DNA of 64,000 bases from Babylonia areolata (GCF_041734735.1 NC_134878.1:50679055-50743054); one strand, 5' to 3'. Positions 22,801 to 34,549 are shown, numbered from the stretch's first letter. Made by a program: numbers and translations. Notes: generated by a model from the letters alone, not told the origin.

Positions 22801-23438
22801 CCTCCTCCTCCTACCAGGCCAACAAGTCGGCCATGTCCACGTTGTCTGTGCCTTCCGCCGCGCGCAGCGAGGACCCGGCGGGGGGCAGCTCCCCGGCCCT
22901 GTCCCCGTCCCGCACCAGCCCGGCCAGTGACCGCATGTCTGCCATGAGCAGCTTCGCCGTCACCGACCTCCTGCCGGCCGTGGAGCGGAACCTCCGCCAC
23001 CAGCGCACCTCCCAGCGTGGACTGGGCAAGTCCAAGACCATGGACGTCACGAGCACCTTCAACACCATCAACAACCGCCACCAACACCAACACCGCCAGC
23101 AGAGAGGGCGTCAGCCGCAGCGGCAGCATCAGGCGACGACGGTTGGCCAGCCTCAGAGCAACGGGGAGATGGCTGGGGTGAGGCCAGGTCAGGACGGGGC
23201 TGGTGGTGGTGGTGGTGGTGGGAGGGAGGACAGTCAGCGTCCCCTGTCGCTGTCCAATGGGCTGACGGCGGCCCCTTCTGTCAGGACTTCTGCTTCTTTG
23301 GAGGACGTGAGTCTTTTTTTTTTTAATCCCTTACAAAAACCCCCCCCAAAACAAGAACAACTCTTGATTAATTATTTAAATCTGTTCTTTATTGATGGCT
23401 TCTTTCTTTTCTATAACATCTTTTCAGTTTGAGTGTAA

Positions 23439-23480
<42 letters not shown>

Positions 23481-24512
23481 GTTGTTGTTGTTGTTGTTGT
23501 GTTCTATTAGATGCATTTGTTAATCTGACAGTAAAATGACTTGTCAACTGTGCTGTAACTCAGTGCATGTTGCTTCTGTTTCTGCTGTTTGAGTTTCGTG
23601 CGTCTGTTTAATCTCGGTATTCGACTGTTCGTCAGTTTTTGTTGTTGTTGTTGTTTTTCACCTTTTAAATTTAAAAAAAAATCTTTCTGCTTAAATTACA
23701 GGGTTTTCTTCTTGTTAAGAAAGCCTACTTTCTTTCTTTATTTTTGTTTTTAAAAGAAGAAGATAACGCTAAGTTACTGGGTTTTCTTCTGATTCGAAAA
23801 TTTATTTTGTTTAAAAATGTATTAACAACACTAATCTTACTTTGTTTGCTTCTGTCTGTGTTTGTTTCTTTCTGTCATGTCAGTCTGCCCCCCATTCTCT
23901 CAGTTTTAAAACACCCTCAGCTCTGCTGTCTGTCTCTGTCTCTGCCTCACCCGTTCTGGTTTTTGTTCTATTTCTGCCTTTCTTTGTTGACTTCTCCCGG
24001 CATCAGTGTGATTTTCTGTCATTCGAATGTTGCGCCCGCTAACCTCGCTCTTTCTCGTATTCTCAGCGTTCAGAATTATCGCCAATAATCAGAACTAAGT
24101 ACACACGAGGTATTCTGCCTTCCCGACCTTTGGCATTGTATCCGTTTGCTGATCTGTCTGTACGAATGTCTTTGTTACTGTCTTTCTGCCTGTCTGTCTC
24201 TTCCCCACCCTCCTCCCCCCTCTTTCTCTCTGTCGTACTGTCTTTATTTCTCACTCAGAGGTTGGACATTAATTCTTCAGTTCGTCATGCAAACATGCGT
24301 GGACACCAAGTCCGTGGTGGAAATACTGACATGCTCATGCAAACACACACTCTGACACACACATGCTTGCATTCACGCTCGGGCGAGTTCATAGGTACAC
24401 ACACACACACACACATTTTCACACTCATACACGCATACATAATTCTCTCTCTCTCACACACACACACACTCACTAGCACACTCACACTTAGCCACACCAC
24501 TAACCCCACCCC

Positions 24513-24548
<36 letters not shown>

Positions 24549-25235
24549 AGTGTAATGAAATCCGATAGCAGTGGACCATACAATGTGCAGGTACGAAGTT
24601 TTCCGGGCTTCAGGCCTTACAACCACATCACCCCTCTTCAGCGTGCCAAGGAGATCGCCAACCGGAGAATGCATGGACATGTCACACATATGCCTGTAAG
24701 GACCTTCTCTGTGTTCGTGTGTGTCAGGGCTGGGGGTGCGTACGTGCGTACGTCCACGTGTGTGTGTGTTTAGTACGTACGCCCGTGAGTACGCGTGAGA
24801 GTGTATGTTAGTACGGCTTGCGAGTGTGCATGCGTGCACACGGGCATGCGCACTCGCGCGCATTACGTGTGCCACAATGTATGTGTGAGCGGAATAATAA
24901 AGCCGTCACGTTGATAGACTTTTATGTCTACAGCTGATTTGTTGTTGTTGATGTTGATGTTCTTTCGTGTAAAAAGTGTTAAATGTTTTTATTTTTATTT
25001 TTATTTTTATTATTTTTTTTAAAGAAAGTGTTGTAAAGGTCTAAAGACGATTGTTTGTAAAAGAGCAAAAAGCGGTGACGTAACAACCCACATGACGTCA
25101 TCAAATGACGCGTTGGTGCTGATGAGTTGCAGGACGGATCAGAGACGGTACGAGTGCCATCCCCTCGTTACGCCAGCCGGTCAGAGCAGCGGGGCAGTCA
25201 CAGACGTGCCAAGTCAGCGTCCAGGTCAGTGCCGG

Positions 25236-25267
<32 letters not shown>

Positions 25268-25956
25268 GTACACACACATGTATATTTAAGTGGATTTTAG
25301 TTGTAAGGGTAACATAGACACCTGATCTGATTACATAATTATAAAACGTAAACACACCTATGCTTCCAGAAAATAAAGTGTAAGGATAATTAAATCTAAC
25401 CGTTCATGACAAATTCACGGAAAGCATTTCTCCTGCCTTATACGCACTGTCAGGTCTGTCCACTTTAAAGAAGGAAAACTACGACTGACAACATCAGGCT
25501 TATAGGGCATGCAAGAGCACTGAGTCAGGTAGAGGCAGCAGTGCGTCCTGTGAGCATTGTTCACGTGCTGTCTGTGGTGTCCAGGACTGATGTCAGTTAG
25601 AGAGAAATTAAACTGTTTAGACCATGAAATTATCCACCATCTGTCAGTCAGCTGGATATGCTACAGTCAGCAAAACATTGACAGTTTTCTTTCCTTCTTT
25701 TTCTTCTTGAAATGAGCTCTGAATGAATAACAAACAGGTTTTAGATTCAACGGTGTTGTCAGTCAGCACAACATGCTAATGTCCTTGACCCAGATTCCCC
25801 CCGTTGCTCAGGCAACGCACGCAGCAGGCCGGCACGTGCGACGTGCCGGTGAGCACGCTGTCCAAAGCGCACAGCACACTGACCACCTCGCTGTCCACTT
25901 CTCACGGCGCTCTCCTCACCCGGGAGGACATGGCCACCAGGTTGAAGCAGCTCTAG
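16864..25956 (+). CDS. Unrecognised multi-exon host gene, 3' five exons
   Basis: Exons 16864-16943, 21484-23306, 24591-24695, 25133-25224 and 25812-25956 join with matching phases into 747 residues ending at TAG 25954-25956. The first exon (Pro-rich, ...NLPVIPDDN) ends at a GC donor (G|GCAAGT). The other introns are GT-AG. The start lies upstream. The protein opens with a charged, conserved-looking block (INEVYEEENYRHITGH, then NKLLFDRQSLNDRYLKNCQF) and then a long acidic/Ser/Gly low-complexity region with HQ- and G-rich runs. It ends with compact exons (FRPYNHITPLQRAKEIANRR and a Ser/Arg-rich part). I see no signal peptide, membrane segment or catalytic motif. I do not recognise the family; a cytoskeletal or scaffold protein is only a guess. 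Confidence 0.7.
17284..17600 (-). repeat. Two adjacent SINE-C fragments
   Basis: An 80-bp segment (17284-17362) recurs at 17441-17519 with three or four changes. Between them lie a run of C and a run of A. The second copy continues with CGCGTAAACCCAACGCGCTG to about 17600. Both are minus-strand copies of the family also seen at 28925-29035 and 29930-30022, sharing the block CTACACCACATTTGCTAG. Confidence 0.6.
18575..19125 (+). mobile_element. LINE reverse transcriptase fragment, relative of the 7134-12119 element
   Basis: Encodes the middle of an RT, truncated at both ends: AVKSIYDSV, CPRGVKQG, FFIGELAVELSKKGRHG, LMLFADDVVLLSDT, GLQNQLNAL, VNLDKTNIIVFRNGGHLS and TYKYLGMLF. These match motif by motif the RT of the LINE at 7266-10994 (GVKQGDVCSP, FADDIVLLSE, NMDKTNVVVFRKGG), so they are sister families. 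One extra T in the run near 18650 shifts the frame. A TC-rich tract lies directly 5' (18530-18572). It sits in the large intron of the plus-strand gene. Confidence 0.82.
19807..20527 (-). mobile_element. Candidate half-LINE: small ORF plus LINE-type 3' end
   Basis: On the minus strand a 143-codon frame (20527-20096, ATG start, TGA stop) is followed by about 240 bp of 3' UTR, a GCCC...GGGC hairpin near 19890-19910 and a GTTC tetramer tail (19846-19862) abutting a GA run (19807-19845). The tail, hairpin and GA target copy the 3' end of the LINE at 7134. The protein (HHHPPSAPP, Asp/Glu-rich, then a helical VCRQIMSCLEESAKKMDSLF) shows no RT. It may be an ORF1-only derivative moved in trans. I do not recognise the protein. 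Confidence 0.42.
20531..21483. other. Intron sequence, no feature
   Basis: Intron of the plus-strand gene. A plus-strand frame at 20613-21002 has no recognisable motif. A TC/TCTG-rich tract at 21225-21345 precedes the 3' splice site at 21481-21483. Confidence 0.4.
21484..23306 (+). CDS. Large central exon of the unrecognised gene
   Basis: 1,823 bp, entered after TTTCAG at 21483 and left at GAC|GTGAGT (23307). GC content rises sharply here compared with the AT-rich introns. The first 60 residues and the block around 22140-22330 (KLMYSRRERTVYERLPSRR, RMRGNSFRYAGREQSRL, LSHINPAYLARYH) look like ordered, conserved segments. The rest is low complexity: Glu/Gly-rich near 21760-22080, Ser/Pro-rich near 22560-22960, His/Gln near 23070-23130, and a seven-Gly run near 23205. 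The reading frame upstream of 21484 is open by chance in TC-rich intron DNA and should not be counted. Confidence 0.75.
23307..24590. other. Intron of the unrecognised gene, simple sequence
   Basis: Holds a TG run followed by GTT triplets (23440-23500), T-rich DNA, and CA arrays at 24390-24545. The acceptor at 24588-24590 (GTGCAG) lies only 40 bases after the CA array and has a poor pyrimidine tract. Confidence 0.5.
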
Positions 25957-26220
25957 ACTGAACGCTGGCCATGTGGTAGACAGACAGTTCTTTTTCTGCA
26001 CGTCCACAAAATGCGGAGTTTGTGTCCCCCTGCTGTGTTCGTGTGCATTGTGAAAGCACCAAGATTTTTGGTTTTGTTTTTTTTAGTTCGTGTCCAATTT
26101 TAGGTAATTTCAACATCCTCCCCTCCTCCTCAAGACGGAACGATTATGTTCACAAGGCGTGGAAATTCACTCCGACAGTCACACAGAGGAGTGTATGGGA
26201 AGAAATGTGGATATTGCCCA

Positions 26221-26760
26221 ATTTTAGTATCCTAAATTCAGGGACCTATTCAAACGGGGGGAAAAAAGAAAAGAAAAAAAAAATCACGCGTTTCGCAATG
26301 CAGGCACATGAGAAATGACATGCTGCCTGTAATCGACCCCTGTAGCCAGCAACTGGGCATAATACTACTCGAAAAGGTCCATACCATTAACACAACCCGA
26401 TACGAATTGTTTTTTCAAGCCGCCATATTTTTTGTCACCAGCAGCATGCTGGGTCACAAATGGAACGAGCAGCTGTGATTGGCACAAACTGGATGAACGC
26501 GTCGGCGGCTTTCTGATTGACGCAAATAAATGAATGAGCGCGTCATTAATTGCAGATCATTTTTCGGACCTGGCAAAATAGGTTCACGTCACTTGTGTGG
26601 CTGAATCTAATTAAAATCGAGTACATTAACCCAGAAAATAGTGTCGTAATCGACTGAAAATGGGTGACAACATCCACTAATGCCAATGCCGTTTCACATA
26701 CAGCAGGTACGAAAATTGCCGCACAGTTGAAATTGGTTCCTGAATTTAGGGTGCTGAAAT
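26221..26760. mobile_element. Candidate MITE with imperfect 35-bp inverted ends
   Basis: The left end (CCTAAATTCAGGGACC and flanks) and the right end read inverted (CCCTAAATTCAGGAACC) agree over about 27 of 35 positions. The 540-bp interior has no coding capacity. I found no clear target duplication, so the class is open. Confidence 0.4.
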
Positions 26761-26960
26761 AGAATCTTACCTTTTCTTTCTGTGAGGTGATGCTGCACGA
26801 GAGTGCCTTTCGAGATGTATTATGTACACTTCAGAGGAACTTGAAGGAACGGCTCTGTTACTGGCCATGATGATGATGATAATGACTGGCATGCGTGACT
26901 CTCAGGTCACTGTGCACGTTCAACCAGTGTGGCTCGTCAGCATATTAACGCAGTTTAATT

Positions 26961-26964
<4 letters not shown>

Positions 26965-27016
<52 letters not shown>

Positions 27017-27302
27017 CGTACGTTCATGTGTGTGTACGTGTGTGTGTGTATGTGTGTGCGCGCGCGCACGTTCATGTGTGTGTGTGTGTGTGTGTGTGTG
27101 CCGTGAGAGAGAGAGAGAGAGAGAGAGGAGGGGTCGAGGAAGTGGCGGACGGGAAGACTGCCATATACGTGTGTATGTAAGCAAATGTATGGATATGTAT
27201 GCAAACGGATGTACACGTATGAATGGTAACGTTGTATGTGTGTGTGTGTGTGTGTGTGTGGGTGTGTGTGTGCGTGTGCGTGTGCGTGTGCGTGTGTGTG
27301 TG

Positions 27303-27341
<39 letters not shown>

Positions 27342-27426
27342 ATGTTGTGTGGATGTGTTATGCATGCATAAATGAGATGTGCACATGCGTGTGTACATGT
27401 GTGTGTGTTTGTGTGTGTTCGTGCGT

Positions 27427-27467
<41 letters not shown>

Positions 27468-27820
27468 GCGAGTGTGTGTGCGTGTGTATGTGTGTCTGCT
27501 CGCGCATGTTTTAACATATGCATGTGCTGTATGTGGGAGCATGTGCGCATATGCATGTGTGTGCACAATGTGTCGTGACTGTATCATATTTTTGTCAGTG
27601 TTTTTGTCTTCATTGTCAACATGTAACAAACAATTTACTAATTTTCTCCACAACTCTTACTGGACATATATTTATGTCAGTATCTTTGAAGTTTTTCACT
27701 TTTAGACTGAAATGTTTTTGTCAACTTTACAGTGTTTGAATTGACAAAAACTAACAGAAAATGATAAATGAGTGATTCATTAACTTTTTTCATTAGCTTC
27801 TTTAAAGGAGTGTGTCCATA

Positions 27821-27855
<35 letters not shown>

Positions 27856-28010
27856 ACGCGCACGTTCTTCTGTGTATTTGCATGTGCATGTGAGTGTGTG
27901 CACTTGTTTGTAATTTACATCTGCATCCACATGAGATACATATATGTGCGTGACGGTGATCATAGGGTGTGTGTGTGAGCTTGTGTGTGCGTGCGTGCGT
28001 GCGTGCGTGC

Positions 28011-28055
<45 letters not shown>
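26965..28055. repeat. Cluster of TG/CA microsatellites with alternating CG tracts
   Basis: Several TG arrays (26965-27008, 27070-27100, 27234-27345, 27428-27470, 27822-27855, 28011-28030), broken by GCGCGC stretches and GA runs (27102-27127, 28029-28054). All long frames here are repeat artefacts. Confidence 0.9.
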
Positions 28056-28226
28056 TCAAATCAAGAAGAGAAAAAGAACACTAGGTAAACCTATAAAAGA
28101 CTGTTGGGGGTGAGAGAATTTGCCTGCAAATGTTGATATGCCTTCCCATGTTGTCCTATCCAGAAATGATAACAAATGCATACGAAAAGCCATGCACGGG
28201 CGTTACTGAAAAAGCTGTTCATTGAT

Positions 28227-28326
28227 NNNNNNNNNNNNNNNNNNNNNNNNNNNNNNNNNNNNNNNNNNNNNNNNNNNNNNNNNNNNNNNNNNNNNNNNNN
28301 NNNNNNNNNNNNNNNNNNNNNNNNNN
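28227..28326. other. Assembly gap, 100 N
   Basis: Exactly 100 unknown bases, the usual placeholder for a scaffold gap of unknown size. The flanks do not overlap visibly. Confidence 0.99.
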
Positions 28327-28924
28327 CCAGTGTAGTATAAACAAACACTCTTGACTGTTGATTTGTTTTAAAGCTTTCTTCTCCATCACAAACCCTCATT
28401 TAAAAGCTTAGATAGATCTTCACATGTAAAAATCTGTTCTGGAAAATCATCTTTACGATTTCTTTGTTGAAACTGGTGTGCTGCATTCTCATTTGGTGAT
28501 TATTTTATGACAACGAAGACGTGGCCTTCTACAACAAAGTGCACAAGCATTTGGTGGTGGTGGTGGTGGTGGTGGTGTGTGTGTGTGTGTGTGTGTGCTG
28601 AAGAGTATGATTATTATTTATTGTTATGGATGCTAATTTGTTACAGATGAACACAGAAAATGAGAAATCTCAGGAACCACATGTGTGTGTTTTGATACTG
28701 AATGACTGCTGAAGAACGTTTGCAGATTGTCTTATTGTGTTGTTTTCGCACAGAATATTATTTTCTACTATTTATTTTATCTTATTTTATTTCTTTATCT
28801 ATTTGCTTATTTGTTATTGCATTTTATTTGGTTTTGTTCTGTTTTTATTTATCATTTGAATTCATCTATTCATTAATTTAATGACTGATCCATTTATTTG
28901 TTTATCTTATTTTACTTCTCAAGG

Positions 28925-29035
28925 CCTAAGTGTGCTGGGTTACGCTGCTGGTCAGGCGTCTGGCTAGCAGATGTGTTGTAGCCTATATGGATTTGTCCGA
29001 ATGCAGTGATGCCTCCTTGAGTAACTGAACTGAAC
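28925..29035 (+). repeat. SINE-C fragment, plus strand
   Basis: Carries the block GCTGCTGGTCAGGCGTCTGG, then CTAGCAGATGTGTTGTAG and GGATTTGTCCGAATGCAGTG. It is the reverse complement of the copies at 17284-17600 and 29930-30022. Confidence 0.6.
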
Positions 29036-29193
29036 TGCACGCCATCATTTGTTATATTTCTCATGTAAACAAAATTGTCATAAATAAATTAAAATGCTTG
29101 TTCTTCCATTATTCTTTGACTTTTTTGAGGTGTGATCTCAAATGCAATAGTTTTCTTGTCATTGTAATGTCTGTTTTTACATTTCAACTGTGA

Positions 29194-29233
<40 letters not shown>

Positions 29234-29929
29234 AAGCGTGTGTGTAAGTGTACATAATTATGTGTAGGGGTGGGAGTGTGTGTAGGGGTGGGGGTGGGTT
29301 TGTGATGTTTCATTGTAATCATCAGTATTTTACATATTATTCTGAATGATAATAACAGTTCTGTTATACTGAATAACAGAGAAGTAGAAAAAATGTAGAA
29401 ACAGCCTCTCTGTTATGAAAGTATGACAAATGTGCAAAAACATATTTGAAAGAAAAACAACAAAACAAACTCAAAACAAGTTTGCATGGTGGAGGTAGGG
29501 GTGGGTTGAGAGAATACCAACCCACTGCAGATATTTCACTTCATATGCCATTGCAGTATGTGACATAAACGTAACATGCCACAACAAGCGACCAAGCAGA
29601 CTTTAGAAAGCTACAGTTGTAAGAAGTATGTCAGCTTTTCCATATCTTTTATCTTTGTAATGAAGTATGTCAGCTTTTCTATACACATGTTTTATGGCTA
29701 TCATGTCATTATTGTCAGAGGAATAAACTGTCCAAACTCTGAACTCTTGAGCACAAAGAAAATAAGGGCTTCCTTTTGAATCAGTTATTGAGATACGGAG
29801 AAAACTACATCTGAGTGTAATAGCAGGATTGACCAGCACATCCAGCTTGAGTGGAAACTTCAGTGACAGCAAACAGGATCCACTGAATTCACTTTTGTGC
29901 GGTTTCAGTTTAAATTTCTCAAGAAGGCA

Positions 29930-30022
29930 TGACTGCAATCAGACAGATCCATATGCACTACACCACATCTGCTAGGCAGATGCCTAACAGCAACATAACC
30001 CAATGCATTTAGTCAGGCCTTG
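29930..30022 (-). repeat. SINE-C fragment, minus strand
   Basis: Shares CACTACACCACATCTGCTAG, GCAGATGCCT and AACCCAATGC with the other SINE-C copies. It is followed at once by a SINE-A copy. Confidence 0.55.
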
Positions 30023-30054
30023 AGTGCATGCATATATATTTTGCCATAGGTTTT

Positions 30055-30244
30055 GTTTTGCAGTGTGCCAAGTGCGTGCTGCACACAGGACCTTGGTTTA
30101 TCATCTCATCTGAATGACTAGACGCTCAGTTTGATTTTCCAGTCAAACTTGGGAGAAAGGGCGAGAGTAGGAATCGAACCCAGACCCTCATGGAGGACTG
30201 TATTGGCAGATCAGCATCTAAAACCATTCTACCAACTTGCTCCT
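30055..30244 (-). repeat. SINE-A, tRNA-derived head plus part of the body
   Basis: Read on the minus strand, the head (30244-30158) is tRNA-like: GAGCAAGTTGGTAGAATGG (A box) and GGGTTCGATTCC (B box, perfect). The body contains GATGATAAACCAAGGTCC and TGTGCAGCACGCACT. It is not a functional tRNA, because no clean cloverleaf with a coherent acceptor stem remains and it is joined to the SINE body. Confidence 0.75.
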
Positions 30245-30332
30245 TAAGTGTTGTGCAATTTTGCATGGGAGGAGGTGACTGATTTTTGTAAAACTAAAGT
30301 TTGTGCCTAGGGTCCTGGCACCACTTTTATAT

Positions 30333-30369
<37 letters not shown>

Positions 30370-30587
30370 GCCTAATGCCAATACTAGAATAATACAGAAT
30401 ATTCCCACCCATGTATATGTAGTGCAAGATTCTCTTCCAGCTTTTTTGGGACAGTTTCATCATATGTCATATCAACAGCAGAAATATGAAGTGTTCGGAT
30501 TAATGACCCATTTGCTATCTGTCCTCAGGGTAAATCTGTTCACAGGTGGAAGTATTGAGACAGTCAGTGTTGGTACGGCTTAGATAC

Positions 30588-31500
30588 ATCACAGAGATAC
30601 CAGTTATGATTATTGTAGTGTTTTATTATCACAGAGATACCAGTTATGATTATTGTAGTGTTTCATTATCACAGAGATACCAGTTATGATTATTGTAGTG
30701 TTTCATTATCACAGAGATACCAGTTATGATTATTGTAGTGTTTCATTATCACAGAGATAATTGTTGTAATGTACAAAAATGATACATGAACTCGTTAAAA
30801 GCTCGTTCATTCAGTGACTCTTTTTGTTTACAGTTTTTAACTACATTAATTTTGTAGAAAATGGTTTAGCTTAAGAAAATGCTCGTCTCTTGTAGTTTTG
30901 TGTGATATATAATATGTCTATGTTAGTTCCCCGAGCTGAAAGTCAGAAGCCGCTAAAATTGGTCAAACAAACACAAGCTTGGCCCCTCAAGGCTCGCGGA
31001 GGGCCGGTTTCGTGAGTTGCTTCGCGGCGCTGGCTTTGCGGTTCGGCGGGACAGAATATAAGGAGTGAGCGAGTGCCAGACAAAGGAGAACTCTCCTGGC
31101 CTGGAAGATTGAGAAAATAAAAGAAGAAAACCAGCGCACTGCCTTCCCGAGTCTACCTTGCCTGGCTGCAGCTCTCTTCTGCTAACACCTTCTACCTGTC
31201 TTCACCTTCTCCACACCACCTTACCACCCCGTCACACCAGTTACGATTATTGTAGTGTTTTATTATCACAGAGATACCAGTTACGATTATTGTAGTGTTT
31301 TATTATCACAGAGATACCAGTTATGATTATTGTAGTGTTTTATTATCACAGAGATACCAGTTATGATTATTGTAGTGTTTCATTATCACAGAGATACCAG
31401 TTACGATTATTGTAGTGTTTTATTATCACAGAGATACCAGTTATGATTATTGTGTCATTTGATAATCACAAAAATACCAGTTATGATAGTTGTGCTGATT
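30588..31500. repeat. 40-bp satellite, split by an insertion
   Basis: Unit of 40 bp (ATCACAGAGATACCAGTTAT plus GATTATTGTAGTGTTTCATT). About four copies lie at 30588-30760 and about six at 31237-31500. The 475 bp between them are unrelated and interrupt a unit after CACAGAGATA. Confidence 0.9.
30762..31236 (+). mobile_element. Candidate solo LTR inside the 40-bp satellite
   Basis: A 475-bp insert that begins TGTTG and ends CACA. It has a TATAA-like box (AGAATATAAGG near 31057) and an AATAAA signal about 60 bp downstream, the layout of an LTR. No internal retroviral coding sequence is seen. No target duplication is visible, and the exact ends are uncertain. It is treated as a fossil of a retrotransposon; the family is unknown. 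Confidence 0.35.
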
Positions 31501-31912
31501 CATTATCATAAAGAAAATCATAATCCAATGGCTTCTGAAAGGTTCCCGCAAGGGAACACAAAGAACGGATCTATTTTGGAAAAAAACAACAACAACAAAA
31601 AACAAAACAAAAACACACAGAAAAAACCCCCAAAACACTCAGCTAAATCCTTGTATCCTATGACTGTGGATCCTGAAAGGTACAGAAGGAGGACACAAAA
31701 TGCATGTAAACAACACGAATAATCAGCTATTACATGACCCAAACACTGTCAGCCATATGAGCACTGGTGCAGACAAAGAATTATGTACAAAATCATTCAC
31801 TTGCATGTACAAAGAATTGCGGTCTTCTTTAGGCTGACCAAAGTAATATTGTGAACAAATGAGTTCAGTTTTTGCAGCAACAGAAATACTGGGCTTGAAG
31901 ACCAACAAATAT

Positions 31913-31955
<43 letters not shown>

Positions 31956-34178
31956 AAGACTGTACTGAATCAAAATATGTTTAATTTTCCCACTAACACA
32001 GGTAAAGAGAATACAGGTTTTTGAGTTAGATGGAATGAATATTTTGTAACCAGCAAGCAAATCACTTGTCAACATGCAGTGATACATCTATAAGACATAA
32101 TCCTTTAAAGCCATTATGCAGACTAATGATGTAAAAACACAGAATTAGTAAAATATCACGGCCAATATAATGTGTTTGAATACAAAACAACACAGCCGAT
32201 TTTAAAAAAATAGTTTAATTTTATGGAAAGCCATATCAATACAATTTTGCATTAAGTTACCAGATACATCCAATCTGAAATCCATCACATCTGCCCGATT
32301 TTGAGTCATTTTGTATGCCTCTGAGTGACCTTTATTTATTTCCTTTTTTAACACAAATTTCAGAGCTAGTTTTCTGATCTGTTCATCCACCTTTCATGTA
32401 CCTGTGTCAGAGCTGATGGGAAACACTGGGTATGAACTCTTGGACATTGTGTGTTTATGTTGGATCTAGCCTCACTGCGCTTGACAAAGAGTATCACGGC
32501 AGAGATTTCCAGCAATTCCTTATCTGAAATGATCCAGGACAGGAGTATGTCTTTCTCTTGCTACTCATTGCTAAGACAGAAATGTGCCTCTGATGGATTT
32601 TCTGGTACTTACTTTGACAAAAGAGGAAAATGCCATTGAATGGTGGGGTCTCATTGAGTGAAAATTGTCTGAGTGAACACTTACAAGATGATGCATGTCG
32701 TTGTCAACTTTTAAACAAAAATTTAGAGGATGGAATTCTACAATGCTCGATGGTGTAAATACTTCTTTTTGACACAATGAATACTGAGACAATATCCTCA
32801 AAACAGGTGAATGGTAATTCTTTAACTTACAAAATCTGATTCCAAAAACTGAAAATCTAAATTAAATAAATCACCGAACCAACATACCACACACCACAGA
32901 AAATTCTTTTCTGCTACCAAATCTCCAGATGTCTTGAATGTGTGCAGTTTGTCTCTGAAAACAGCCATGCTACCATAACTCCCATGTTCAAACAGTCCAA
33001 ACCAACATGCAAACAAATCAGTTTATCTATCAGAAAACAAAATTAAGAAGTAACATATCACAGAATGCTTCACACTGTTATTAGAATATTTTACATATAA
33101 AAACAATCATTTAAGAATTTACAAAAAAGATATTCAAATACATATGTAACACAACAGAAATACTGATGTAAGGAAAGATATAACCTGACTGAAATAAATC
33201 ATTAACAGCAATATTTGGAAAAGTGTTGAAAATGTAGAATAGTAATACAATATGATACATCTTTAACATGATTAACCATACATCTTTATTGTGTAGTTGA
33301 GTTGAAAACATCCACATGTTTTGCCAGTTACGCACTATGAGGTACACATCATACTGAAGGGGATGAGAGTCTGGTACTTCTTTGCAACGTGTGTAAGCAA
33401 ATACATGTTCGCATAACAGTGCATAAATGTATACTAAGATTAAAAGATAACAAATAATCACATTATCATTAACATATTAGAATAAATATCGCAGGCTTCT
33501 ATGCTTACAAAATAGTTTCTTCAAGCAGACGTAAGTGCAAAATGACCCATTCCCTAATCTTAAGACTGATGACCAGCAGAATTTTTTTTAAAGCAGGTTT
33601 CAACCATTGTAAGTATCTTTAACAGCAGCAATAATCAGTACCACTGATTTTATAACAATACATTCAGTAATCTTAAAACAATGATATAACCGTAATTTCA
33701 CATACCAGGAGAAGTAACTGCCTTGTTCAGAACACAACGAAGTCACTTGAACATTCTTTATTATAGTCTGTTCTTCTAGTGCTTGTTCATCTAGACAGGA
33801 TCAGATTAGAAAGTCACACAAAGTTCAGGACAGTGTTGACACAATGTGGTCATCCTTAGCATCTGAAAAAGGTAATTTTATCTTAGCAAAACCATTGATA
33901 GACTTGAAGGTGGCTCTGCAACCCCAATTTGTAGGAGGTCCTTGAAAGATGTTGACACAAGAAAATACTAGATGATAGGCCTAATGATTTTAATGAAAGA
34001 AAATGATTAAATATGAAATTCTTGGCAATGGAAAAGGAAAATAATAAAATACTAAAAGTTGACAACCAGTTTCTTTACATGCAGGGGGGGAGAAAGGCTG
34101 AAAACAACAGTCTAAGAAATGAGTTCAATATAAGGCTTTTTTTTTTCCTATCAACCCCCCCCCCCTTCCCCAACCACA

Positions 34179-34209
<31 letters not shown>

Positions 34210-34423
34210 GTTCAACTCCAACAATATACACACAGTCTAATTCTCATGATGAAACAATGAAGTACACATCACATGACAACCACTCCAAGCTGACAGATAT
34301 ATATATCTTATATATATATCTATATCTGTATATCTCTATATATCTATCTATACATCCATATATATACCTTGTGGTAAACTGGCATTTGGCTTTGGCACAA
34401 TCATTATAAACATGTCAGATTGG
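31501..34423. other. AT-rich non-coding DNA
   Basis: Apart from a CA run (31918-31950), a C-rich/A-rich run (34155-34206) and short TATATC repeats (34297-34370), I see no repeat family, exon or RNA gene in this stretch. Confidence 0.45.
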
Positions 34424-34482
34424 CTACATCAGGGATGAAAACTAGTTTCCCCAAAAAAAGAGAAGATTTTTGCCGGGGGTCT

Positions 34483-34549
34483 GGGGGCCGCTAGGCCCCC
34501 AGTGGGGTCCAGGGGCAACGCCCCGGCGGGGGTCATGGGGCGGAGCCCC
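34483..34549. repeat. Three consecutive GC-rich hairpins
   Basis: GGGGGCC-GCTA-GGCCCCC (34483-34500), GGGGC-AAC-GCCCC (34512-34524) and GGGGC-GGA-GCCCC (34537-34549). Each stem is perfect and is preceded by GGGTC-like sequence. They lie about 50 bp inside the left end of the 34430-36686 element. Confidence 0.75.

Larger units (their letters stand above)
25957..28926. other. 3' flank of the unrecognised gene, TG arrays and gap
   Basis: Beyond the stop codon lie a candidate MITE (26221-26760), TG arrays with embedded GCGCGC tracts (26965-27110, 27234-27520, 27826-28055), the N gap (28227-28326) and a GGT/TG run (28551-28600). No coding exon is evident. Confidence 0.5.

Noticed and set aside
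30158-30244. tRNA gene (good A and B boxes, minus strand)
   Set aside because: It is joined to a SINE body that recurs at 50866 and 53963, so it is a SINE head.
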